A DNA stretch of 64,000 bases from AE-B3B sp964543295 (GTDB lineage Bacteria > Aerophobota > Aerophobia > Aerophobales > AE-B3A), in assembly GCA_964543295.1 (NCBI GenBank), contig CAZIXA010000008.1, positions 12,660-76,659 on the forward strand. Reading direction: 5' to 3'. Numbering within the stretch: the stretch's first letter is position 1; each line of letters starts with the position of its first letter. Made by a program: the position numbers and the translations under genes. Positions 53,409 through 60,869 of this stretch are shown in pieces. The notes below the pieces were generated by a model that was not told the origin of the DNA, ran no database searches, and saw nothing but the letters and a program-made list of their open reading frames with translations.

Positions 53409-53786
53409 ATGAAAAATTTCCACAAAAAGGCATTCGGGTTCGCAAAGGACATTTTTAACTATGGCAGATTGTACGCTATCGGAACCGACCAAGAAATAGC
53501 AATGCAAGAAAATAAGATGCCAGAACATATACAATCGACAGTTTGTTTTTGTACGATGTTGGAAACTTTTTCGTGTTTACCAGCATACCCTCTATCTATA
53601 ATTTTGGCTTCTCCCTATGCTAACGAACCAGCGTTATATGCGTCTTGTATTTTAGGAACATTGGGATTAAGTTTTCTTAGCCTAGCAGATGGAATTAGCC
53701 GATTAGAAAGTGAGAGTACTAAAGTTGGTGTAGGCTCCGGTCTGGTTGGGAAGATAAGGCAAGCGTGGAAAAAGTATAGAACATAA
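53409..53786 (+). CDS. Hypothetical membrane protein
   Basis: 125 residues with two or three hydrophobic segments in the middle (FCTMLETFSCLPAYPLSIIL and ALYASCILGTLGLSFLSLA) and a basic C-terminus (GKIRQAWKKYRT). No family recognised. It marks the right edge of the archaeal-like segment; its own start has no clear ribosome site. Confidence 0.45.
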   Translation: MKNFHKKAFGFAKDIFNYGRLYAIGTDQEIAMQENKMPEHIQSTVCFCTMLETFSCLPAYPLSIILASPYANEPALYASCILGTLGLSFLSLADGISRLESESTKVGVGSGLVGKIRQAWKKYRT

Positions 53787-53817
53787 AGGTAAGGTGCCCC
53801 TTAGACTGGGAAGACTA

Positions 53818-54330
53818 TTATTTTGGCAAAGGAATTAGGTATGTAAGGAGAATCGAGATTCCTATTCCAGTAGAGTATATTATTCCGAAATATTTGAGAA
53901 TTCTTTGTGTACGCCATGGGGCTTCCATTCTTATCTTAATATACTGATCAGAGTAGAAGCCCAGAATAGTGGCTAAACTTTCCCGATAATCACGTATTGC
54001 ATGTGTTAGTTTCTTATGCCTTTTATAGAGAATGTAGCTAAGCCAGTAGAGGACAATTCCCAACAAAAATCCCATCATGCAGAAGCCCAATGTTACGGAG
54101 GAGGCGTTCGGATCTTTTGGGATCGAGTATCCCACTATTGCAAAACTTACGATTATGAGAAAACTAGTGATGCTTCATCTTGTATTACTGTAATGTCGCT
54201 GGAAATTAGCGAGCTCGAAGTATTCCTTTTCGAGGCTACTTCTTGATTGCTCGTCAAGTTTCTTCTTCCTTGCAATAGCTTCCTTCTGGTGATCGAGAAT
54301 CTTTCTGCTCAGCTTATCATTTAATTGCAT
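53818..54330 (-). pseudogene. Two-helix membrane protein interrupted by one in-frame TGA
   Basis: From the ATG at 54330 (AGGAGAG upstream) the frame encodes MQLNDKLSRKILDHQKEAIA, a charged helix and RHYSNTR, then TGA as codon 52 (54177-54175). It continues without shift as SITSFLIIVSFAIVGYSIPK, a second hydrophobic helix (GFLLGIVLYWLSYILYKRH) and a C-terminal helix (YSTGIGISILLTYLIP) to 53818. A single nonsense change (for example CGA to TGA) or recoding would explain it. The downstream part could still start at a GTG (54135). Confidence 0.6.
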
Positions 54331-54374
54331 TGGTCACTCTCCTGTAAATACTATTTCAACCGGAAGTGTATAAT

Positions 54375-54400
54375 AAGAGCTTGTTTTGTCAATTCATTGC
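54375..54400 (-). promoter_or_regulatory. Promoter of the interrupted membrane protein gene
   Basis: On the minus strand TTGACA is followed after 16 bases by TACACT, about 45 bases upstream of the ATG. This is a bacterial-type promoter, in contrast to the TATA boxes of the neighbouring segment. Confidence 0.4.
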
Positions 54401-54453
54401 CGGCATTACGGCAGATCCCTTCTTCTGGAGCAACCCCAGGACATTAACAAAAA

Positions 54454-54975
54454 TCACTGGGTCGTTGGCCGCTGTATTTTTTCCGTATTTGGAACACAGT
54501 TGGAAACAGCTCTAATGTAATATTGAAGCTTTCCTACCATTTGATGAGGCGCGGTATTACTTTTAGGAATATATGTGGCTACAAAACCTCTCCCTTTCTT
54601 GTTAATAATGATAGGATGGTTTTTGACTTCGATACGAGGGGGAACTGTACATCCAGATACAGCGCCTTCGAGCCAACTAACAAATCTTTTGACATTTGTG
54701 ATAGGGCATTTTGCTTTTGCCACATCCGCACTATCAAAATCTTTCGAGCAATCTATTCCCCAGACAACTACACCGCCCTCAGAATTGCCAAATCCTGAAA
54801 TAGCTTTTGCAAGATTATTTCTATCATTCTGATTGAGGACTGTGCCGTCTCCATCGTCTTTGGAACGCTTAAAATCTAAAAACAACTCCTCAGACTGTCG
54901 AGTTGCGATAAATTCATTAATAGCTTTCTCGCCCTTTTCCACAATTCTTAAGAAAATATCTTCTGCTCTTTCCAT
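54454..54975 (-). CDS. AlbA_2/Schlafen-like domain protein
   Basis: 173 residues. EELFLDFKRSKDDGDG and NDRNNLAKAISGFGNSEGGVVVWGID form the AlbA_2 (Schlafen AlbA_2/AAA_4) signature: E/D-F-K on the first strand and the F-x-N-x-x-GG-x-x-x-x-G-I/V motif. The C-terminal strand FVATYIPKSNTAPHQ matches the family end. Such domains bind nucleic acids or nucleotides and are found in defence and regulatory proteins. It is short, with no ATPase or helix-turn-helix attached. It has its own repeat-borne promoter (copy A). Confidence 0.8.
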   Translation of the reverse strand: MERAEDIFLRIVEKGEKAINEFIATRQSEELFLDFKRSKDDGDGTVLNQNDRNNLAKAISGFGNSEGGVVVWGIDCSKDFDSADVAKAKCPITNVKRFVSWLEGAVSGCTVPPRIEVKNHPIIINKKGRGFVATYIPKSNTAPHQMVGKLQYYIRAVSNCVPNTEKIQRPTTQ

Positions 54976-55018
54976 GTCTTCTATCCTCAGAAGAGATCCT
55001 CAAAGATTTCGCCCAGTC

Positions 55019-55057
55019 AATTATATACGAAATCAGCTTTTTGTTAAGTTTGAGGGG
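55019..55057 (-). promoter_or_regulatory. Array repeat P, copy A with embedded promoter
   Basis: On the minus strand TTAACA (55047-55042), a 16-base spacer and TATAAT (55025-55020). The conserved block is cctcaaacttaacaaaaagc then tgatttcgtatataattgac. It drives the AlbA_2 gene ending at 54454. Confidence 0.8.
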
Positions 55058-55095
55058 ATATATATGATCTTCGTATTGCCTTTCATTTTGTTTTA

Positions 55096-55126
55096 TGGAT
55101 AAAAGAAGTTGACGAAGGCAATTTAG
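55096..55126. repeat. Array repeat M, copy 1
   Basis: tggataaaagaagttgacga followed by aggcaatttag. It recurs at 57598 (one or two mismatches) and, more diverged, at 60787. It lies just before repeat P on the minus strand. Confidence 0.7.
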
Positions 55127-55169
55127 ATGTCAGCCGTTTATGCCCCGTTAAGCGAGGTACAGGGATCCG

Positions 55170-55751
55170 TTAAAGACTAAGAGCCAGCGAAAGGAAAAGT
55201 GAGATTGCAGCACCAATGAGCCCACCCAGCATCATGTTAAGAATCTTCGTTTTCCAACTGCGTGCCACGATGAGCTCATGGTTCAAAGTTTCGATAATCC
55301 TAGAAAGGCGTTCTACTTCTGTTCCTAGATCGTCTAAAGACTTTGTACGCTCTGCGATGCCCGAATAAAGAACCTGTGAGGTAATGGGCGCCATTCGGTC
55401 ACCGAGTCGTTGAAGTACCTGGCCAGCAGCGAGATAGGGAGACTGAATTCCCTTCGGAATTGTGACGACCAAAACCGATTTGCCGTCAATGCTAATAGTC
55501 TCAGTTTTAACCTGTACGGACGGTGAAACCGCTTTGAGTGCCTGTTCAATTCGCAAGCGTGCACGGTCTACGCGGTGTAATCCTACAACGCTTCGGTCAT
55601 CTCGCACGCCAACGACCAATCTGCCACCGTTTGTGTTGGCAAAGGCAGAAATGAGAACAGCTAGATGCCCTCTATCAGGCAAACGAGACTTAAATTCCAG
55701 CTCCGTACTTTCTCGTTGCTCAAGAAGCTTCTTTAGATCTTCTAGTTTCAT
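55170..55751 (-). CDS. Membrane-anchored AlbA_2/Schlafen-like protein
   Basis: About 193 residues from the ATG at 55751 (GAGGAA upstream; a TTG six codons earlier is less likely). ESTELEFKSRLP and AVLISAFANTNGGRLVVGVRDD are the AlbA_2 signature at 12-52; the segment to 120 completes the domain. A coiled coil (LGTEVERLSRIIETLNHEL) leads to one C-terminal membrane helix (LGGLIGAAISLFLSLALSL). It is not closely similar to the neighbouring AlbA_2 protein. It is preceded by repeat P copy B. Confidence 0.8.
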   Translation of the reverse strand: MKLEDLKKLLEQRESTELEFKSRLPDRGHLAVLISAFANTNGGRLVVGVRDDRSVVGLHRVDRARLRIEQALKAVSPSVQVKTETISIDGKSVLVVTIPKGIQSPYLAAGQVLQRLGDRMAPITSQVLYSGIAERTKSLDDLGTEVERLSRIIETLNHELIVARSWKTKILNMMLGGLIGAAISLFLSLALSL

Positions 55752-55779
55752 ATTACAGACATTCCTCAAGCTGTATGTC

Positions 55780-55846
55780 GCCTAACTCAATTGTATACGA
55801 AATTCGCTTTTTGTTAAGTTTGGAGTATGTATACGGAATTCGTTTT
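55780..55846 (-). promoter_or_regulatory. Array repeat P, copy B, ending in GTTAGGC
   Basis: On the minus strand TTAACA, 16 bases, TACAAT, then TTGAGTTAGGCG. The heptamer GTTAGGC fits the integron core GTTRRRY. A direct repeat CGAATT(C/T)CGTATAC flanks the -35 (55793 and 55829 regions). Confidence 0.75.
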
Positions 55847-55990
55847 ATCTCTCACTGGGTCAGTATGTGCGAGTTTTTTACTCATTCCTCCTACTGCTTC
55901 CTTACATAATATCGAGCAGACTTTTATCTTCCTCAGGTCCAAGCTGTGTGCACTGTACCTAATGAGAAAATGTCATGTGACGTCTCATTT

Positions 55991-57559
55991 TTAGGTCTTC
56001 CAATCATCTTCAAATTTATTTAGATACATAGGCATTACTATTTCATCAGAACCTCTTTTCTGTGCGCGTTGTAATTCCTCGCTATGAACAGCCAATGATA
56101 AATACATTAGTGCAACTCTGGACAACTTAATAAGCTTAAGTGTTTTAGCTTCAAAATCTTTTCGATACATAGAATAAGCCAAAGAATCTACTAGAGCTAA
56201 AGACAATTTATCATTTTTAGAAGATAGGCCATTCCAAAACCCATCGTGAATTTTAAGATATTTATGTTCTAAATGATTGCGAATTGCTGCAATCTCTTTG
56301 GCTTCTGGCTCTATTGCATCCCTAAAGCCAGGTTTGTCTTCATACAAATCTTTACTAAGCCAAAAAAGTCCACGCAAAGGCCAATTTTTTCTTTTTTGAA
56401 GTTTCGCTTTTAATCTTTTACTTTTATTTTGAGACTCATACCACAAAGTTCTAAAATATACTTTTGATTCAGTTAAGTCTAAATATATATTTATGAAGTA
56501 AGCTATTTTATCAAATAATGAATATACCATTATATAGGAAGCTTTAACTTTCTCAATTGCCAAAGAGTATACCGGATAGTCTAGAGTGTTGTATAGGAAA
56601 ACATTTTTGTCTGAAAAATGAGGCTCGTTGGCATTAATCCCCTCGTAATACAAATATCTTGCTGATACATACTCTTGTTTCATCTGGTTGAAGAATCCTA
56701 AATAATAGGGACCTTCCCCAATTCCAGTAGCAATATTAGGAAGGTTAAAAATATCCTGTCCCGCAATAGAAAAAGAGCCCAAATCGTTTAATGGATTCAA
56801 AAATAAGCGATTTTCCAAACACCATTTACGGTAGTTAATTTCGTCATCTGTACTCCCAAGAGAATATCTATCCATTTTAAATTCTTTATTTAGAATTTCT
56901 ATAGGCAACACAGATTTGATCCAATTCATACGTTGTTGAAACGCTGTTCTAGCGTTCTTGTGAACAAGCTCTGATGAAATTGAATTTTTTAGCTGGATAT
57001 AAGCATATCTTAAAAATAACTCTATATGCCCAATATCATAAAGTGACTGTCCGTAATATGCAAGGCCATAGCCTTTATTTCCGCGGGCAATGGCAAACGA
57101 AGGAAGGACAGACAAGGCTTTATCCCAGTATTCAATCGCTTCAATGAATCTACCCACATAAGAAAAACAATTTCCTAGGTTTGTTAATATCTGACATCTT
57201 CTCACTTTAGGGACTTTCTTTAATCCTTCCTCAGTTAGTGCTTTACGCAAATATATTATTTCTTTTTCAATCTCTTCCTGTTCCCACTTCCATAAATCAT
57301 TGTTCTTATCTGTAGATAACATTCTTATATTCGACCATGCGTTTGCCATAAAGTAATTAGATATTACTACTTGTTCCTTTGATAGGTCACGTTCTTGTAA
57401 TTCTTTGTTTAATTTAATCGCAAGCTTTAATCCATCTATTTTTCTCAAATCCAATGACAAGTCAGTTAACTCACCTATATATTTAAGAGCCTCATCTGAC
57501 GATAAATCCAATAAGGATTTTTTTGATACTAAGGAATCATATTTACTATGAGCATCCAT
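55991..57559 (-). CDS. LA2681-type HEPN domain protein with TPR-like N-terminus
   Basis: 522 residues. The N-terminal 200 residues are helical repeats of TPR character (VRRCQILTNLGNCFSYVGRFIEAIEYWDKALSV). The C-terminal half matches LA2681-like HEPN proteins: SYIMVYSLFDKIAYFINIYLDL and IAAIRNHLEHKYLKIHD near 428, where RNHLEH is the R-x4-H catalytic motif. HEPN domains of this kind are predicted RNases in abortive infection. The ribosome site is GAGAGGG. This unit lacks repeat P but has repeat M and a GTTAGCT upstream. Confidence 0.85.
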   Translation of the reverse strand: MDAHSKYDSLVSKKSLLDLSSDEALKYIGELTDLSLDLRKIDGLKLAIKLNKELQERDLSKEQVVISNYFMANAWSNIRMLSTDKNNDLWKWEQEEIEKEIIYLRKALTEEGLKKVPKVRRCQILTNLGNCFSYVGRFIEAIEYWDKALSVLPSFAIARGNKGYGLAYYGQSLYDIGHIELFLRYAYIQLKNSISSELVHKNARTAFQQRMNWIKSVLPIEILNKEFKMDRYSLGSTDDEINYRKWCLENRLFLNPLNDLGSFSIAGQDIFNLPNIATGIGEGPYYLGFFNQMKQEYVSARYLYYEGINANEPHFSDKNVFLYNTLDYPVYSLAIEKVKASYIMVYSLFDKIAYFINIYLDLTESKVYFRTLWYESQNKSKRLKAKLQKRKNWPLRGLFWLSKDLYEDKPGFRDAIEPEAKEIAAIRNHLEHKYLKIHDGFWNGLSSKNDKLSLALVDSLAYSMYRKDFEAKTLKLIKLSRVALMYLSLAVHSEELQRAQKRGSDEIVMPMYLNKFEDDWKT

Positions 57560-57584
57560 AAAAGCCCTCTCTTGTAGAAGATTC

Positions 57585-57629
57585 AGCTAACTACTTTTGG
57601 ATAAAAGAAGTTGCCGAAGCCAATTTAGG
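57585..57629 (-). repeat. Array boundary with GTTAGCT and repeat M copy 2
   Basis: On the plus strand AGCTAAC (57585-57591) is followed by tggataaaagaagttgccga and agccaatttagg (57598-57629), matching 55096-55126. Read on the minus strand the boundary ends in GTTAGCT, one base away from the GTTRRRY consensus. Confidence 0.65.
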
Positions 57630-57716
57630 CGAACGAGTGCAAGGTGCCGACGAACTCTGAAGGAGTGAGGAGAGCAAAACGGGTCGCTACCGAAAATACG
57701 TATTGAAATATATAGC

Positions 57717-58811
57717 TTAAATCTTAGCAACTTTTATTAGCACTTCAATTATGGTTTCTATAGGTAATTTTTGGCTATCAAAGAGAAAATTGAAAACTGC
57801 AGATATATTCGTATATCTCTGATTTTCAGATTTTGCAAGTGCTAATAACTCGTTCAGAGTAAAATTACAAAGAAGATAATATCTAATTCTCTCTTCAGCA
57901 TATTCTCTTATTCTATCATCACTAATCTGTATTGTTGTTTTAGGTTCAACGAATTGGACGGGTTTTATATTTATCATACCCATATTTTCTTGATACATAG
58001 GATCTTTGGTTAGCCTTTGTTTAATCTCATTTTCAGTTGCCTTTTCACCTTCGTAGACTACATAACCACAATTTGCTATGCCTAATTTGAGTTTTGGAAC
58101 TATTTGCATTACGCCATGATTCGGTGCCAATACTCTTTGTTTGGAAGGTTCACTCTCAAACAAGATGATTTCAGCTTCATTATCAGCAACTCTAGTTAAA
58201 GGACTATCCATAAACTCATGAGGAAAATTTCTGATTAAAACAAGCTCATTTAGAAAAAAGCCATTTTTGACTAGCTTGTATTTTTTCAACAAATCTAATG
58301 TAGGAGAATTATAAGCAATAAAATCAACACCATAATCACGATCAGATAATTTTGTTGCTCCGCTTCCTAAGATACAATATCCTTTTTTTCTAAAAAATAG
58401 TTGAGGTATTAAATCTAAAATAGGGTGTTCTTTATCAAATGGATATTCAAAATAATTTGCATCTTTAACGGTGTTCTTATTTTCAAAATCCTTGTCCCTT
58501 TTATAAAAGCTTCTAAAACAAAATATATTTGATAATTTTCTAATAATCTCTGGAATTTCGGTAAAATAGACTTCAGTACCCATTTTCTTTTCAATACTCA
58601 ATTTTGGGCTTAGTGATGTCGTCTCTATTCTCTTGCAGAATTTGCTAGGATCTATTATTGTTGGGTTTATTCCAAAAGAGTTAAGAAAGATAAATTTTTC
58701 TCTCAAATTTCTAATTTCAATGTACTCGGGATTTTCAGAGAAAAAGTTAATTCCTAAAGAAGAAAGATATTCTTTTCCGAGGATTTGATAAAAACTATTC
58801 GAATAGTTCAT
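57717..58811 (-). CDS. Unknown protein of the cassette array
   Basis: 364 residues with AT-rich codons, unlike the more GC-rich TIR gene in the same array. Nothing in it matches a family I can name with confidence. Visible features are a conserved-looking GYCILGSGATKLSDRDYGVDFIAYNS (about 143-170), a following ELVLIRNFPHEF, and NHGVMQIVPKLKLGIANCGYVVYEGEKA. The C-terminal 70 residues are helical. There is no signal peptide or membrane helix. Its setting suggests an accessory or defence role. Confidence 0.6.
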   Translation of the reverse strand: MNYSNSFYQILGKEYLSSLGINFFSENPEYIEIRNLREKFIFLNSFGINPTIIDPSKFCKRIETTSLSPKLSIEKKMGTEVYFTEIPEIIRKLSNIFCFRSFYKRDKDFENKNTVKDANYFEYPFDKEHPILDLIPQLFFRKKGYCILGSGATKLSDRDYGVDFIAYNSPTLDLLKKYKLVKNGFFLNELVLIRNFPHEFMDSPLTRVADNEAEIILFESEPSKQRVLAPNHGVMQIVPKLKLGIANCGYVVYEGEKATENEIKQRLTKDPMYQENMGMINIKPVQFVEPKTTIQISDDRIREYAEERIRYYLLCNFTLNELLALAKSENQRYTNISAVFNFLFDSQKLPIETIIEVLIKVAKI

Positions 58812-58946
58812 TATAATCTATTTATTTCTGTTTTTTGAACTTTTCTGACATTTTTAGAGATCAAGATTGAAGATGATTTCATAATATTCGAACCGATAAG
58901 CGAGACAAAATGTGCTGAAGACACATCCGCGACCCATTTTTACTTC

Positions 58947-59125
58947 ATCTAACTTAACTATACACCAAACTCGCTTTTTGTTAAGTCTGGAGCGTTCTGG
59001 TGGAGATTTCTTCAGGCAACTCAATTAGCAGAGTCATTATTAAGGCAAAATGGGGAAACGTATCCTATAGCTGAGACCTAATTCTCAAAAAAACATGTGT
59101 TGACACGGCTTAGGAAATGTTAGAC
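58947..59125 (-). repeat. Array repeat P, copy D (extended 170-bp direct repeat)
   Basis: Contains TTAACA, 16 bases, TATAGT, then AAGTTAGATG on the minus strand; GTTAGAT fits GTTRRRY. At its other end GTCTAAC (plus-strand GTTAGAC, 59119-59125) fits RYYYAAC and pairs with it at 6 of 7 bases. The block is repeated at 59526-59695. Confidence 0.8.
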
Positions 59126-59148
59126 GCTGTTGGCCATTATGTCAAAAC

Positions 59149-59490
59149 TTAATCACCCTCTGGTTTTATAGTACTTTGCTCTATCATCAAAATCACGGTT
59201 CGCTCAGGAGCTCTAGTGCGATGAACGACACCTTTAGGAACTGTGTAGCCCTGCTGAGCCAAGAGTTCGACGGTCTTGTTCTCTAAATCAAGCAGAAGCT
59301 TGCCATCAACGACGAAGAAGAACTCATCTTCCCGTTCGTGTTGGTGCCAGTGATATTCACCCTCAATTACACCAAGACGCACCACGGAATCATTGACTTG
59401 ACTGATTGTTAGATTGTTCCATTTCTCCTTGCACGATGTGACCAGACTTGGCAGGTCTATCAATTTGGATTGTCCGAATTTGGCTTCCAT
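59149..59490 (-). CDS. Small cupin-domain protein
   Basis: 113 residues from the ATG at 59490, with AGGAG 7 bases before it. The cupin motifs are YHWHQHEREDEFFFVVDGKL (H-x-H...E metal site) and VPKGVVHRTRA (second His). Single-domain cupins of this size bind a metal and may be enzymes or sensors; the substrate is unknown. It lies between two direct 170-bp repeats, so gene plus one repeat forms a unit of about 570 bp. Confidence 0.85.
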   Translation of the reverse strand: MEAKFGQSKLIDLPSLVTSCKEKWNNLTISQVNDSVVRLGVIEGEYHWHQHEREDEFFFVVDGKLLLDLENKTVELLAQQGYTVPKGVVHRTRAPERTVILMIEQSTIKPEGD

Positions 59491-59525
59491 TCTCAATCTC
59501 CTTTCTCTAAAGGCCAATGGCGGAT

Positions 59526-59695
59526 AACTGAATTATATACGAAATTCGCTTTTTGTTAAGTTTGGAGGGTTCTGGCGAAGATTTCTTCAGGCAACCCAAT
59601 TAGGAGAGCCATTACTGAGGCGAAATGGGGAAACGTATCCTATAACTGAGACTTCATTCTTAAAAAAATATGTTGACACGGCTTAGGAAATCTTA
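59526..59695 (-). repeat. Array repeat P, copy E (extended 170-bp direct repeat)
   Basis: Contains TTAACA (59559-59554), a 16-base spacer and TATAAT (59537-59532), and the flanking block ttcttcaggcaacccaatta and ggggaaacgtatcctataac shared with copy D. It drives the cupin gene. Its end reads CAGTTATCC, a degenerate core. Confidence 0.82.
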
Positions 59696-59712
59696 TATGA
59701 CCCGAAGGGCAA

Positions 59713-59727
59713 GGTTGCGAAGCAACC
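59713..59727 (-). terminator. Hairpin after the PD-(D/E)XK gene
   Basis: GGTTGC-GAA-GCAACC (minus strand: GGTTGC-TTC-GCAACC), a perfect 6-bp stem 22 bases beyond the stop at 59749; CCC-GAA-GGG follows at 59701-59709. There is no T-run, so it may protect the mRNA end rather than terminate. Confidence 0.4.
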
Positions 59728-59748
59728 GCAGAGTTTGGAGGCTCGAAA

Positions 59749-60678
59749 TTATTGAAGTATAATACTTTGTTCATCAGCAGCCCTCTTTTCAAACCATCTT
59801 ATAAAGGCTGGAAGTCGGCCATCATCAATCACATCTTTAACCGAAATTGTATAGAGTTCTCCGTACCTAGAGTAATAAATTCCTAGTGTTTCTATTCCTG
59901 GCTTCAGTGAAACATCGTTTATGCCACCTATTTTGAATAGAATGTAGTATCCTATAATCTGGTTAAAATACTTTCTGTCTAGTTTTAAATCTTTTGTAGT
60001 CTTTATGTCGATCAGCGTATTGTCTATCAATATATCTGCATCCGCACTGCCTACGAGTTGAGATGCTATACCGAACGTTGGATTGAGGATACATAATTTC
60101 TTGGTCTTGAAGAACTCGGGTCTCACGATTGAAATAAGATTTTCTAAGTCCGTTGCGTCTCCATCGTCAATTATTCCAATATTCTCGTCAATATATCCAG
60201 CTCTATAAATAGGATCTATTTGAGCTAAGAGTATAGCACTCTCTATAACTTCATCATTCATTATACCTGTTTTGAGATACTTGGAATAAAAACCTCTTGC
60301 ATTCGACACTATTTTATCGATTTTTTTGTAAAGGTTGAAATCCATAAGTTTAGGATTGCTTTCGAAATTTTCAATGACTTTTCGTTTTACAGGATCAAGC
60401 TTTTCAGATTCGTAAAGCTCAGAATCATGTGCGATAGATGAATACCACCTAATAACTGCGAGGACGTTTTCGGTAACCCACTCTTTTGTAACCACCCTTG
60501 GATTAAGGTACTCCAAGTAAAACCGCATTAAATAGTCAAAGGCTGTGCCAACTAACGAGTAGTGGTTTGTTAATGGAGGCGCTAAAATTTCTCCTTTTAG
60601 ACTGATTTTGGGTTTGAAAAATTCTTGGTTAAATTTCTCCCTGACATCTTTATTCTTTAAGAATGATGTTAAACTCAT
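59749..60678 (-). CDS. PD-(D/E)XK nuclease-family protein
   Basis: About 309 residues from the ATG at 60678, chosen because GGAGG ends 8 bases before it (an in-frame TTG lies five codons earlier). SADADILIDNTLIDIKTTKD at about 209-228 carries Asp...Asp-Ile-Lys of the PD-(D/E)XK fold, followed by FNQIIGYYILFK, the Q-x-x-x-Y helix of RecB/Cas4-like nucleases. The N-terminal 200 residues are helical and not recognised. It is probably a DNA nuclease in a defence or repair role. Confidence 0.72.
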   Translation of the reverse strand: MSLTSFLKNKDVREKFNQEFFKPKISLKGEILAPPLTNHYSLVGTAFDYLMRFYLEYLNPRVVTKEWVTENVLAVIRWYSSIAHDSELYESEKLDPVKRKVIENFESNPKLMDFNLYKKIDKIVSNARGFYSKYLKTGIMNDEVIESAILLAQIDPIYRAGYIDENIGIIDDGDATDLENLISIVRPEFFKTKKLCILNPTFGIASQLVGSADADILIDNTLIDIKTTKDLKLDRKYFNQIIGYYILFKIGGINDVSLKPGIETLGIYYSRYGELYTISVKDVIDDGRLPAFIRWFEKRAADEQSIILQ

Positions 60679-60700
60679 ACATTGAGCCTCCAAATTTCAG

Positions 60701-60770
60701 CTGACTCAATTAATTATATACGAAATTCACTTTTTGTTAAGTTTGGAGGGATATATACGAGGTTGGTATT
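60701..60770 (-). promoter_or_regulatory. Array repeat P, copy F with embedded promoter
   Basis: On the minus strand TTAACA (60740-60735), 16 bases and TATAAT (60718-60713), followed by TTGAGTCAGCTG. TCGTATATA occurs on both sides of the -35, as in copy B. Confidence 0.82.
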
Positions 60771-60786
60771 ATATCTCATTTCGTTT

Positions 60787-60821
60787 TGCTAATAAAAGAG
60801 GTTCGCCCTAGACAAATTTGG
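60787..60821. repeat. Array repeat M, copy 3 (diverged)
   Basis: gctaataaaagaggttcgcc then acaaatttggc, a weaker match to the copies at 55096 and 57598. Confidence 0.5.
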
Positions 60822-60869
60822 CCTGAGCAAGGTGCCTTTATTATATGTTACGTGCACTCTCGGACTTCC

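Noticed and set aside
53818..54330. Selenoprotein with UGA as selenocysteine
   Set aside because: No SECIS-like hairpin was seen after the TGA, the residue context (Asn-Thr-Arg-x-Ser) is not a redox motif, and a CGA-to-TGA mutation is simpler.
59673..59701. Plus-strand promoter TTGACA, 17 bases, TATGAC in repeat E
   Set aside because: It points into the 3' end of a minus-strand gene and its -10 is absent in copy D, so it is probably fortuitous.
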